Notes under the pieces: model-generated
Told to the model about the DNA's origin: nothing
Seen by the model: only the letters and a program-made list of their open reading frames with translations
Database searches by the model: none
Origin: Sphingomonas bacterium
Lineage (GTDB): Bacteria; Pseudomonadota; Alphaproteobacteria; Sphingomonadales; Sphingomonadaceae
DNA: 64,000 nucleotides
NCBI RefSeq assembly: GCF_028289855.1
Contig: NZ_JAQGKZ010000100.1
Span: forward strand, 45,275 to 109,274
Direction of reading: 5' to 3'
Program-made: the position numbers and the translations under genes
Shown here: positions 35,655 to 45,300 of the stretch, piece after piece
How the letters are laid out: each line of letters begins with the position of its first letter
How positions within the stretch are numbered: the stretch's first letter is position 1

Positions 35655-37031
35655 TTACGCTGCGCTGCTCGCCAGCGCGCCGTCGAGCTGGTCCAGCTCA
35701 CCCGACGCCCGCGCCTTGCGGCCATAGACCAGCTCGAACACGGGGCCTGCCATCATCGTCGTCACGATCGCCATCAGCACCAGCATCGAGAACAGGGTCG
35801 GGCCGATGATACCCTTCTGCAGCCCGATATTGATGATGATCAGCTCCATCAGCCCGCGCGAATTCATCAGCGCGCCGATGCCGAGCGCCGTCCGGTTATC
35901 CTCGCCCGACAGCCGCGCTGCCGCCCAGCATGCGCCGAACTTGGCGAGGATCGACACAGCAAGGATGCCGAGCGCGATCAGCAGCAGGGTCGGCGAATTG
36001 ACCATGTCCATCCGGGTGTTGAGCCCCGAATAGGTGAAGAACATCGGCAGCAGCAGCACGACCGCGAGCGGCTCGACCTTGCGCTTGAGTTCTTCGACGA
36101 ACAGGCCGCGCGGCATGCAGGCGCCGAGCAGGAAGCCGCCGAAGATCGCGTGAATGCCGATCGCGTCCATCAGGAACGCCGACATGCAGAACAGCATTAT
36201 CGTGATCGCAAGGACCGTGGTGCTCATCTCGCCCTTCGCCTCGACCGCACGGCCGAGCGGCTCGAGCAGCTTGCGACCCCAGATCAGCATAAACGCGACG
36301 TAGATCGCGGCACCGCCGATCGCGAGGATTGCAACGCCCGGCCCACCGCCAAAGGTCGCGAGCACCAGAGCGAGGACGCACCACGAGGTCGCATCGTCGA
36401 ACGCACCGGCGGTCAGCGACAGCGTGCCGAGCGATGAATTGGCGAGGCCGCGCTCGTTGATGATCCGCGCGAGCATCGGGAAGGCAGTCAGCGCGATGCA
36501 CGCGCCCATGAACAGGGTCGCGTTGGCTTGGCTGATCCCGGACGTGAACAGCCCGTCGACGCCGAGCAGCCACGGCGTGATGAGCGCGGCGAGCAGGAAC
36601 GGGGCGGCAATTCCGGCGGCCGACACCGCGCCGGCACTCTTCGCCTTGGACCGGAAATGGTCGAGGCGGAGCGTGGTGCCGACCAGGAACATGTACAGCC
36701 CAACGCCGAACTGCGCGCCGGCATACAGCACGTTCTTGGTTTCCTTGGGGAACAGCGCGCCCTCAAATCCGGGCAAGAGCAAGCCGAGCAGCGACGGCCC
36801 GAGGATCACGCCGGCGATCATCTCGCCTACCACCTGCGGCTGGCCGAGCAGCCTCTTGCCGGCCCAGCCGACCACGCGGCACGCGAGCAGGATCACGGCG
36901 AGCTGGAGAAAGAAGTGAATGCTGAAGTCGCCCGGCGCGAAACTCTTCGCCGCGCCCGCGACCGCAGGGCCGTGCGGCGACAGGATTCCCGTCACCGTCG
37001 ACACAAGGCTGCCGATTACATCCTGCTGCAT
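35655..37031 (-). CDS. Cation:proton antiporter (CPA2/KefB-like)
   Basis: A 458-residue inner-membrane protein with about 12 helices. The CPA2 features are GEMIAGVILGPSLLG near the N-terminus, FLVGTTLRLDHF, the TAGAFDDATSW motif with the paired Asp residues, and RGLMELIIINIG. No C-terminal TrkA-N domain is present, so it is a short form. It exchanges Na+ or K+ for protons. Start at 37031 behind AAGGGGAG. Co-transcription with the porin and a LacI-type operator upstream hint at a link to sugar uptake energetics. Confidence 0.88.
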   Translation of the reverse strand: MQQDVIGSLVSTVTGILSPHGPAVAGAAKSFAPGDFSIHFFLQLAVILLACRVVGWAGKRLLGQPQVVGEMIAGVILGPSLLGLLLPGFEGALFPKETKNVLYAGAQFGVGLYMFLVGTTLRLDHFRSKAKSAGAVSAAGIAAPFLLAALITPWLLGVDGLFTSGISQANATLFMGACIALTAFPMLARIINERGLANSSLGTLSLTAGAFDDATSWCVLALVLATFGGGPGVAILAIGGAAIYVAFMLIWGRKLLEPLGRAVEAKGEMSTTVLAITIMLFCMSAFLMDAIGIHAIFGGFLLGACMPRGLFVEELKRKVEPLAVVLLLPMFFTYSGLNTRMDMVNSPTLLLIALGILAVSILAKFGACWAAARLSGEDNRTALGIGALMNSRGLMELIIINIGLQKGIIGPTLFSMLVLMAIVTTMMAGPVFELVYGRKARASGELDQLDGALASSAA

Positions 37032-37096
37032 TTCTCTCCCCTTTTTGATCCCGGTGCGGCGCTTGGGTGCCGCGATTGGTGGAAGGAGAAGAAGAA

Positions 37097-37112
37097 TTGT
37101 GAACGTTCGCAA
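37097..37112. promoter_or_regulatory. LacI-type operator upstream of antiporter-porin operon
   Basis: TTGTGAACGTTCGCAA, 7 of 8 positions symmetric, same core as 25343-25358. It lies 66 bases upstream of the antiporter ATG at 37031. Confidence 0.6.
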
Positions 37113-37183
37113 TCCCAAAAAGCGCGCTTTGGCGGGACGCCGGTCACTTTTCCGGCGGCGACGCGATTTGTGTTGCGATGATG

Positions 37184-37199
37184 CTACAAAGTAGTAACG
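37184..37199. promoter_or_regulatory. Possible toxin-antitoxin operator
   Basis: GTAGTAACGTACCTAC is an imperfect palindrome (6 of 8 positions) about 33 bases upstream of the antitoxin gene, where Phd/YefM antitoxins normally bind their own promoter. Weak, single occurrence. Confidence 0.3.
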
Positions 37200-37232
37200 T
37201 ACCTACATTATTGACGTTGACGGGAACAGGCC

Positions 37233-37481
37233 GTGAAGGCGATTTCGAGCCGCGACTTCAATCAGGACGTCAGTCAGGCGAAGCGCTCCGCGCGATTCGA
37301 ACCGGTGTTCGTAACCGACCGCGGGCGCCCGACGCACGTGCTGATGAGTATCGAAGCTTTTCGCCGTCTGTCGGGCGAAACCGACAATATCGTCGACATG
37401 CTTGCGATGCCAGGCCTGACCGATCCCGGTGCAGACCGCGCTGCCAATGATCCGTGGCGTCCGCGTCTGGTCGGGCGCTGA
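37233..37481 (+). CDS. Phd/YefM family antitoxin
   Basis: An 82-residue type II antitoxin. The N-terminal DNA-binding part reads MKAISSRDFNQDVSQAKRSARFEPVFVTDRGRPTHVLMSIEAFRRL, matching Phd/YefM, and the C-terminal tail (NIVDMLAMPGLTDPGAD) would bind the toxin. Start GTG at 37233 behind GGAACAGG. Its stop overlaps the ATG of the toxin gene (TGATG). Such antitoxins also repress their own promoter. Confidence 0.88.
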   Translation: MKAISSRDFNQDVSQAKRSARFEPVFVTDRGRPTHVLMSIEAFRRLSGETDNIVDMLAMPGLTDPGADRAANDPWRPRLVGR

Positions 37482-37972
37482 TGCATCTGCTCGACACGCC
37501 AATCGTCGCGGCGTTGCGCAATGCGCGCGCGGGGCAAGCCGATCCCGGCATCACCGCCTGGGCGTCGGGGATCGCGCGCGAAAGCCTGTTCATCTCGGTG
37601 ATCACGCTCCACGAGCTGGAGGCGCAAGCCGGGCAGGTGGCGCGGAAGGACCGTAGCGGCGGCGCGCAGTGGCGCGCGTGGCTCGACGATCATGTGATGC
37701 GCGCGTTCGACGGTCGCGTGCTGTCGGTCGATGCCGCGGTGGTCCGCCGCGCAGCGCAGCTTGGCTACGTCGACCAGCGTGATGGCTTGCTCGCAGCAAC
37801 CGCGCTCGAACACGGCTTCACCCTCGTTACGTTGCGCCCGCGCGCGTTCAAGGCGGCGCGGGTGAAGCTGTTCGACCCGACCGGCTTCGTGCCCGAGACC
37901 GCGGTCGACGACTGGCGCCAGGCCGCACGCGCTGCGCCGGTCTGGGTCAAGAACCTATTCGTGCGCAGCTAG
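37481..37972 (+). CDS. PIN-domain toxin (VapC/FitB-like), one acidic residue missing
   Basis: A 163-residue PIN-domain protein, coupled to the antitoxin gene. Acidic residues Asp5 (MHLLDTP), Glu45 (SVITLHELEA) and Asp101 (DQRDGLLAATALEHGFTLVT) match the catalytic set of RNA-cleaving VapC toxins. Two oddities: the usual DTN is DTP, and the fourth acidic position (normally TRNxxDF) is TLRPRAFK, so the last Asp is absent. The C-terminus (residues 120-163) is longer than common. Weakened or altered nuclease activity is possible. It sits inside the glycan cluster, 18 bases before halogenase 3. Confidence 0.85.
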   Translation: MHLLDTPIVAALRNARAGQADPGITAWASGIARESLFISVITLHELEAQAGQVARKDRSGGAQWRAWLDDHVMRAFDGRVLSVDAAVVRRAAQLGYVDQRDGLLAATALEHGFTLVTLRPRAFKAARVKLFDPTGFVPETAVDDWRQAARAAPVWVKNLFVRS

Positions 37973-37990
37973 GCAGGCTAGGCTTCGGGC

Positions 37991-39523
37991 ATGGAGAACA
38001 GGCGCAGCATCCTGATCGTCGGCGGCGGCACTGCGGGCTGGCTGACCGCGTGTTACCTTGCGAAGTTCTTCGATCTGGTGCGGCATCCGTCGTTGTCGGT
38101 TACGCTTGTCGAGTCGCCCGATATCGGGATCGTTGGGGTCGGTGAGGGCGCCTTTCCGACGATCCGCACCACGCTGCAATTCCTCGGTATCGACGAATAT
38201 GATTTTATCCGACGGACGTCCGCGACGTTCAAGCAGGGCATCCGCTTCGACGATTGGGTGCACACGCCCGTGGGTGGCAAGCACAGCCATTTCATCCATC
38301 CCTTCGAAGCACCGCTTTACGCTCACGACGAGAGCCTCGTGTCGCACTGGCTGGCCGAAGATCCGACGACCCGACCGCCGTTCGCCGAGGCGGTTACGAT
38401 CCAGCATTGCGTGTCGGAGCAGCAACGCGGCCCCAAGACCGCCGCCGAGGGCGGGTTCGCCGCGCCGCTCAATTATGCCTATCATTTCGACGCCGCGAAG
38501 CTCGCGGGGCTGCTCGCGGCGCGCGGGCAGGAGCTGGGCGTGCGGCACGTTGAGGACAAGCTGGTTTCCGCAACGATCGCCGAGGACGGCACGATCGATC
38601 ACTTGCAGTTCGACCGCGGCGGGCGGATCGAGGCCGACCTCTATATCGATTGCACCGGGTTGCGCGCCGAACTGATCGGGGCGGCGCTCGGCGAGCCGTT
38701 CCTTTCCGCAAAACGCCACTTGTTCACCGACCGCGCGCTCGCGTGCCGCGTGCCCAATGATTGCGCCGACGCGCCTCTGCCTAGCTATACCATTGCCGCC
38801 GCGCACGAGGCAGGGTGGCTGTGGGACATCGGCCTGCGCAACACGCGCGGCGTCGGCTGCGTCTACTCATCTGCCCATATCGATGAGGACCGCGCGCGTG
38901 CGATCCTGGCGGCGCATCCCGGCGTGGGTCACCGGGCCGAGGAGGCTCGGCTGATCTCGTTCGAACCCGGCTGGCGCGTGCGGCAATGGGTCGGCAATTG
39001 CGTCGCGGTGGGGATGTCGGGCGGGTTCGTGGAACCGCTCGAATCGACCGGCATCGTGGTGATCGAGGCGGCGGCCGCGATGATTGCCGAACTGTTTCCA
39101 TTCAACGGGCCCGCCGATGCGCCGGCCGACCGCTTCAATGCTCTGATGACCGCGCGCTACGACAACCTCGTCAATTTTCTGAAGCTGCATTATTGCCTGA
39201 GCCGGCGCGACGAGCCGTTCTGGCGCGACAATGCCGATCCGGCGTCGATCCCCGATCCGCTGAAGGCGATGCTGGAGCGTTGGCGCTTCCGCCCGCCGGG
39301 CCGGTTCGACTTCCTGCTCGACGTCGAAACCTTTGCTTTCTTCAATTACCAATATGTCCTCTACGGAATGGAATTCCGCACCGAGCGGATGATTCCCGCG
39401 AACGGCGATGCCGACTCCGATCAGGCATCCATTTTCGCGCGCATCCGCAATTTCGGGGATCAGGCGATCCGCGAACTACCGTCGCATCGCGACTTGGTCG
39501 AACAGATCAACGCCGGAAGTTAG
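37991..39523 (+). CDS. Flavin-dependent tryptophan halogenase family protein, copy 3
   Basis: A 510-residue PrnA-like protein. FAD loop GGGTAGW near 11-17, Lys81 in ATFKQG. Like copy 1 it has [19 protein letters not shown] in place of WxWxIP, and [10 protein letters not shown] near the C-terminus, so copies 1 and 3 form one subfamily. EPLESTGI near residue 350 matches the active-site Glu region. It stands alone after the toxin-antitoxin pair, with the LacI 2 gene converging from the other side. Confidence 0.9.
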   Translation: MENRRSILIVGGGTAGWLTACYLAKFFDLVRHPSLSVTLVESPDIGIVGVGEGAFPTIRTTLQFLGIDEYDFIRRTSATFKQGIRFDDWVHTPVGGKHSHFIHPFEAPLYAHDESLVSHWLAEDPTTRPPFAEAVTIQHCVSEQQRGPKTAAEGGFAAPLNYAYHFDAAKLAGLLAARGQELGVRHVEDKLVSATIAEDGTIDHLQFDRGGRIEADLYIDCTGLRAELIGAALGEPFLSAKRHLFTDRALACRVPNDCADAPLPSYTIAAAHEAGWLWDIGLRNTRGVGCVYSSAHIDEDRARAILAAHPGVGHRAEEARLISFEPGWRVRQWVGNCVAVGMSGGFVEPLESTGIVVIEAAAAMIAELFPFNGPADAPADRFNALMTARYDNLVNFLKLHYCLSRRDEPFWRDNADPASIPDPLKAMLERWRFRPPGRFDFLLDVETFAFFNYQYVLYGMEFRTERMIPANGDADSDQASIFARIRNFGDQAIRELPSHRDLVEQINAGS

Positions 39524-39547
39524 CGGACGCGCTTCCCATCCTTTTTC

Positions 39548-40561
39548 TCAGCCCCCGCAAGATTCGCGTACGATCAAATCCGTCGGCAAATGGACCGGCG
39601 AATGGTCGGGGGAGAAGTCGAGCACGCGCGACACCAAGAGACGCCCAGCCTCGGCCGTGTCCTGGCGGATCGTGCTTAAGGCCGGCGTGCTCAGTCTGCT
39701 GAGCAACATGTCATCATAGCCGACGACCGACACATCGCTCGGCACCGCTAGCCCGCATCGCCGGAGCGCGCGGATCGCACCGAGGGCGATGAGGTCGGAC
39801 GACGCTACCACGCCGTCGAATGTTACGCCCTCGTGAATCAGCCGCGCGACCGCCGCTTCCGCCGCTTCGAGTTCGAACTCGACCGGCACGATCAGTTTGG
39901 GGTCGCCCGCCAATCCGCTTTCGGCGATGCCGTCGAGATATCCGCGCCGGCGCTGCGATGCCTCTGGATCGCTGCCGCCCAGGAACATGATTCGCTTGCG
40001 GCCCATCCGCGTCAAATGAAGCGTCGCGCGCTTGCCGCCCAGGACGTTGTCCGAGCCGATCGAGCAGTACCGCTGGCCCGGAATGTGCGCACCCCACACT
40101 ACGAAACGCTCCTTGGTCGCCGCAAGTTGGTTGAGCTGGTCGTGCAGTGCGCCCTGACCCAAGAAGATCACACCACTTGCGCGGCTGGTCGTCACGGCAT
40201 GGACCAAATCTTCATAGCCGACGGGTGAGATATGGCTGACGACGAAATCGCAATCGCGCGCGCGCGCAGCCTCGCCGATTTGCGCGATCAACTCCAGGAA
40301 GAACGGGTGCGTCAGCGGCACTGGGCGGCCGCGGACGTGCGGGGTCACGATCGCGATCGAACCCTCCGCGCCGATCGGGGCGGCGGGCATATAGTGGCGG
40401 AACGGGTAGTTATGCTCGCGTGCCAGCGCCCAGACGCGCTGCTTGGTCTTGGTGCTGATCACCGGCTCGTCGTTGAGCGCGCGCGACACCGTCGACACCG
40501 ATACCCCGGCCAGCCTGGCCAGATCCTGTAGCGTTGTATTGTTGTTGCTGTTGGTGCCCAT
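39548..40561 (-). CDS. LacI family transcriptional regulator, copy 2
   Basis: A 337-residue repressor with HTH TLQDLARLAGVSVSTVSRALND and the hinge helix STKTKQRVWALAREHNYPF, then a ligand-binding domain. The ATG at 40561 gives the normal short N-terminus MGTNSNNN. It diverges from the MFS sugar carrier with a 49-base gap, an arrangement typical for local control. It probably governs the right-hand cluster (MFS, receptor 2, GH97); its operator may be the TGCAA-type repeats upstream of receptor 2. Confidence 0.92.
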   Translation of the reverse strand: MGTNSNNNTTLQDLARLAGVSVSTVSRALNDEPVISTKTKQRVWALAREHNYPFRHYMPAAPIGAEGSIAIVTPHVRGRPVPLTHPFFLELIAQIGEAARARDCDFVVSHISPVGYEDLVHAVTTSRASGVIFLGQGALHDQLNQLAATKERFVVWGAHIPGQRYCSIGSDNVLGGKRATLHLTRMGRKRIMFLGGSDPEASQRRRGYLDGIAESGLAGDPKLIVPVEFELEAAEAAVARLIHEGVTFDGVVASSDLIALGAIRALRRCGLAVPSDVSVVGYDDMLLSRLSTPALSTIRQDTAEAGRLLVSRVLDFSPDHSPVHLPTDLIVRESCGG

Positions 40562-40610
40562 TGTGCCCAAGCTGTGAAAGAGGAGCCGACTAGAGGTTGC
40601 GAGACACGAT

Positions 40611-42140
40611 TTGCAAGCGACGAAGGGAAGCAGCGCTGCTCCGGGAGTGACGAGTAGCCGCCCACGGGTCGGGCTCTTGCACATCTGGAATATGTGCATC
40701 GGCCTGTTCGGCGTACAGATCGTCTGGGGCCTGCAGAATGTCGATACCAGCCGTATCTTTCAGACCTTGGGCGCGGAAATCGCCCAGTTGCCGATCCTGT
40801 GGATCGCCGCGCCGATCACCGGCCTGCTGATCCAGCCGCTGATCGGCTATTGGTCCGACCGCACCTGGGGGCCGCTTGGCCGGCGGCGGCCGTTCGTGCT
40901 TGGCGGTGCGCTGATGACCGCCGCGGCGATGGTCGTGATGCCCAACGTCACCAGCCTGTTCGCGGCGAGCGTGGCTTTGTGGTTGCTGACAGCCTCGGTC
41001 AACATCGCTGCCGAGCCGTTCCGCGCGCTGGTCGCCGACAATCTGCCCGATGAACAGCGAACGGAGGGCTATGCCGTCCAGGTATTTTTCATCGGTGCCG
41101 GCGCGGTCTTTTCGTCCGCCTTGCCGTGGATCCTGTCGCACGGGTTCGGCGTTGCCGGCGTGGCGCCGCCGGGCCAGTTGCCGGCAACGGTGCGGCTGAG
41201 TTTCGAAATCGGTGCGGCCGGGCTGGTCGCCACCGTGCTGTGGACTGTCCTTACGACCCGTGAGCGGCCGCCCCAAAGCCTCGCCGCAGACGCGCGCGAT
41301 CACGCCCGGTCCGAACTGCTCAGCGCGGCCGCCGCGGTGACGCTGACGCGTAGCGGCGTGATCTGGACGGTCGGCGGCGTGGTGATCGCCGTACTGGCCA
41401 GCGCCAGGGGACTCGAGCGCGAGATTTATGTGCTGGCGGCGATCGCTACCGCCTTCGGCCTCGCCCAGCTCGCGGTGGTGGCGATGCGCCGCCGCGGCCA
41501 CCGATCGCTTGGTCTGTTCGAGATCGTCGAGGATATCCTGCACATGCCACCGGTCATGCGCCGGCTCGCCGTCGTGCAATTCCTGACCTGGTTCGGGCTG
41601 TTCTGTTTCTGGATCTACGCGATTCCCGGTGTCTCTTCGCACCATTACGGCACCACCGACACCGCTTCCGCCGCGTATAACGAAGCGGCGGACTGGGTGG
41701 GGATATTGTTCGCCGGTTACAATGCTGTCGCCGCGGTGGGCGCCCTGCTGCTCCCTGCGATCGCACAGCGCATCGGCCGTCCGGCGACTCACGCCGCGTG
41801 CCTGGTCGCGGGCGCAGCGGGGCTGCTCGGGTTCGTGCTGATCGACGATCCGACGCTGCTGTGGATGCCGGTGATCGGCATCGGCTGCGCATGGGCGTCC
41901 ATTCTCGCACTTCCCTATGCGATGATCGCGGGCGCGGTGCCGCCGGACAAGATGGGCGTCTATATGGGTATCCATAACACCTTCCTCGTCCTCCCCCAGC
42001 TCGTCGCCGCGACGGTGCTCGGCGCAATCGTCAACGATCTGCTCGGCGGCCAGGCGATCCTGGCCCTTGGCCTAGCGGCGGCGGCACTATTGGCCGCCGC
42101 GGTCGCCGCGCTGACCATCGATGATTCGCAACACGTATAA
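40611..42140 (+). CDS. MFS sugar transporter (SLC45/sucrose-maltose type)
   Basis: A 12-helix carrier of up to 509 residues. It starts VGLLHIWNMCIGLFGVQIVWGLQNVDTSRIFQTLGA, a pattern shared with maltose and sucrose symporters of the GPH/SLC45-type group, with loop GYWSDRTWGPLGRRRPFVLG typical of them. Starts are uncertain: TTG at 40611 or GTG at 40647. The divergent LacI 2 gene and the GH97 gene downstream support transport of maltose or isomalto-oligosaccharides. Confidence 0.85.
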   Translation: MQATKGSSAAPGVTSSRPRVGLLHIWNMCIGLFGVQIVWGLQNVDTSRIFQTLGAEIAQLPILWIAAPITGLLIQPLIGYWSDRTWGPLGRRRPFVLGGALMTAAAMVVMPNVTSLFAASVALWLLTASVNIAAEPFRALVADNLPDEQRTEGYAVQVFFIGAGAVFSSALPWILSHGFGVAGVAPPGQLPATVRLSFEIGAAGLVATVLWTVLTTRERPPQSLAADARDHARSELLSAAAAVTLTRSGVIWTVGGVVIAVLASARGLEREIYVLAAIATAFGLAQLAVVAMRRRGHRSLGLFEIVEDILHMPPVMRRLAVVQFLTWFGLFCFWIYAIPGVSSHHYGTTDTASAAYNEAADWVGILFAGYNAVAAVGALLLPAIAQRIGRPATHAACLVAGAAGLLGFVLIDDPTLLWMPVIGIGCAWASILALPYAMIAGAVPPDKMGVYMGIHNTFLVLPQLVAATVLGAIVNDLLGGQAILALGLAAAALLAAAVAALTIDDSQHV

Positions 42141-42148
42141 GCAATCTA

Positions 42149-42271
42149 TGCAAATGTTGCACTAGAAAAATTCGACTTACGCAACGTTTGCCGGACATGC
42201 GGTATAATAACCCGGCAAAATCGTGCTTGATTCTCGCAAAATTTTACGCAAAGAAGTGCAATAAGTTGCAC
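42149..42271. promoter_or_regulatory. Promoter region of second receptor gene with TGCAA inverted repeats
   Basis: The 252-base gap before receptor 2 holds TGCAA-ATG-TTGCA (42149-42161), an 8-bp inverted repeat TTTGCCGG (42187-42194) with CCGGCAAA (42212-42219) whose loop contains a perfect TATAAT (42203-42208), and GTGCAA-TAAG-TTGCAC (42256-42271). These could be operators of LacI 2. No clear -35 is seen at 17 bases. No gene lies in this gap. Confidence 0.5.
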
Positions 42272-42393
42272 GGTAGACGATCGAGCCTAAGTCTCGCGGT
42301 GCCGGGAGCGACGGGGCGGACGGCAATTGGCCGCCGGACGGGAATGGCATGAAGCCTCCATGATGAGGGGCGATTGCAAGGGGAGAGGGATCG

Positions 42394-45300
42394 ATGACCA
42401 ATTCGTACGCCCGGCGCTTATGGACCGGCGCTTCGCTGATGACGCTGGCGATGATGGGCACCGCGCCAGCCTTCGCGCAAACCGCGCCTTCTACATCCGC
42501 AACCGACGCGGCTCCGCAAGCCGACGCGACGGACAATAGCGATAGCGACATCCTGATCATCGGCACGCGCCTTGCACTGGGCACCGCCGCAGAAACCAAG
42601 CGCAATGCCGCCACGGTGGTCGATTCGGTCAGCGCGACCGATATCGGCGCGTTCCCCGACACGTCGGTGTCAGGCGCCTTGTCGCGCATTCCGGGCATCA
42701 CCGTGTCCCGCTTGCAATCGACCGACGATTCGACCCATCCCTCGGGCGAAGCAGCCGGCGTGTTGCTCCGCGGCCTGCCGTTCGTCCGCACGCAGTTCAA
42801 CGGCCGCGACAGCTTTTCCGCCGATGCCGCGCGCGGGCTCAACTTCAACGACATCTCGCCCGAGCTGATGTCGCGCATCGACGCCTATAAGAATACCACC
42901 GCCGACATGATCGAGGGCGGCATCGCCGGCACCGTCGATCTGCGCACGCGGCTGCCGTTCGACCAGAGGGGGCTGGTCGTCACCGGCAACGGCAAGGCGA
43001 GCTATGGCGACCGGTCGAAGAAGTGGACCGGCGAATTCTCCGCATTGGTTAGCGACACATTCGAGACCAATATCGGCCGCTTCGGCTTCCTGGCCGACTT
43101 CGCGCGCAGCCATGTCATCACGCGTACCGAAAGCGTGATCATGGACAAGATCGACACGTATTGCTCGGCGGGCGCGACCAAGCCGGACGGAACCGCGAAT
43201 GTTGGGTCGAACGGCCTGATCGGCTGCACAGCCAATCCATTCGGCGGCACCGGCTGGGCCTATATTCCTGACGGGATCCGCTATTCGCAGGTCGATTACG
43301 ACCGCACGCGGCGCGGGATTTCGCTGGCCGGCCAGTTCCAGGACAAGTCCGAACGGTTCCTGTTGACGCTTCAATATAACGATTCGAAATACAAGAACTC
43401 CTGGCTGGAGCGTGCCAGCCACGTCATTTTCGACGGCAATTATTACGGTACACAGGCTTTCAATCCCCGTACGGGTACTATCCTGGGCGCGGCCGACGGC
43501 ACGCCTGCGCTGACCTTCGGGTCGAACGGCATGCTGACCTCGGGCGTGCTGACCCAAGGCCATGGCAGCTGGGCGGGCAGCTGGAGTAGCACGCAGGACG
43601 CGATCAACACCGGATCGGCCGTCCCGGGTCTTCCCTTCGTCAACAATTGCGCCGCCCCGTCGGTCTGCTCGACGCTGCGCGACGGGCTATATTTCCAGAA
43701 CGAGGCGCGCAATTTCGACCATAAAGAGGGCACGCGCGACTTCTCGGCCAACATCGACTGGAAGATCAGCGACAATCTGCGCCTGACGCTCGACGGCCAG
43801 CGCATCACCGCCTCGACCAACAATAACGACATCCTCGTCGCGGTCGGGTCGATGGCCAACATGCAATATAGCGTGAATGCGGACGGCACACCGAAGGTGA
43901 CGCTGCTGCCCGGATCGAACGTCAATTACGCGAGCGGCGGGCTGTCGAATCCGCACAATTACTGGATCCCGTTCATCCAGGGTCACGTTGAGGACAATGA
44001 CGCCGACGAATGGGCCTTCCGCGGCGACCTGCAATACGATTTCAGCAAGACCGGCTGGTTGGACTCGCTGAAGGTCGGCGTGCGTTATGCCGACCGCAAC
44101 CAGACGGTGCGCTATTCGACCTTCAACTGGACGCCGATCGCGGCGAGCTGGAACTGCAACGGCCCCGGCTTCAACGCCGACAATACGACCGGCGGCGCCT
44201 ATCCGGCGTGTGCAGCCGGACATGCACCCTTTGCGGGGTACGGCGCCGGCATCTGGGAGTCGACCACGCTCGGCAGCAATTTCTATAATGGCGCGGTCTA
44301 TGCCAACGGTCCGCTGGTCTATCTCAACCGCGCGACGCTGCAGGACTTCCCCGCGCTGATCACCGCGCTGGGACCGCGCACCAACGCACCGCTCAACAGC
44401 TATACGCCGATCTGCGACCGTACGGAGGCGACGGTCGACAATTGCTTCACCCCGGCGGAAGTCACGCGGACATCGGAAACTACCACGGCGGGCTATGCCA
44501 TGCTCAGCTTTGGCGGCGACCGGCCGATCTTCGGCGGCGGTGTTCGGGTGCAGGGTAATATCGGCGTCCGCGTCGTGCGGACGAAGGTGGTCAGCGACGG
44601 ATCGGTCGCCTATCCGACGCCGACGGCGCTGAACGCGCTTCCCGTCTGCGGGACGCCGCTGTCGGGAACCGCTGTCGTCAACCCGCGGTGCTATCTGACG
44701 CCATCGATCCTGGGGTTCGCCAACGGCGGCGGCTCTCCCAATTCGCTGGCGGCGTCGTACACTAACGTGCTGCCCAGCTTCAATTTGCGGCTCGGGCTCG
44801 ACGACAAGAGCTATATCCGCTTCGGCTATTCGCGTGCGCTCTCGCGGCCCGATTTCGGTCTGCTGCGGAACTACGTGTCGATCAATTCGGCGATCATCAA
44901 CACCGGACCGGATTCGCCCTACGTCGTCTATAACTCGCCGACAGCGGCACACACGGCCGCCAACGTCACCGGCTACAACTTCGTGTTCAACGCGGAATCG
45001 GGCTATGCCGGACTGCGGCCGATGACTGCCGACCAATTCGACCTGACGTTTGAACGTTACATGGGCAAGTCGTCGTCGCTCTCGATCGATTTCTTTTACA
45101 AGAAACTGCACAACACGATCTCGTATGGGCAATTCAACCGCACTTTCACGAACGGCGGGTCGACCCAGAACGTGCTGCTGCGCGGCCCGCGCAACCAGTC
45201 CAGCGGCGGTGAGCTGAAGGGAGTCGAAATCGGTTACCAGACCTTCTTCGATTTCCTACCGGGCGTGTTCTCGGGGTTGGGCATCCAGGCCAACTACACC

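Noticed and set aside
35628..36437. Gln/His/Asp-rich open frame opposite the antiporter
   Set aside because: Antisense composition of a membrane protein; no motif.
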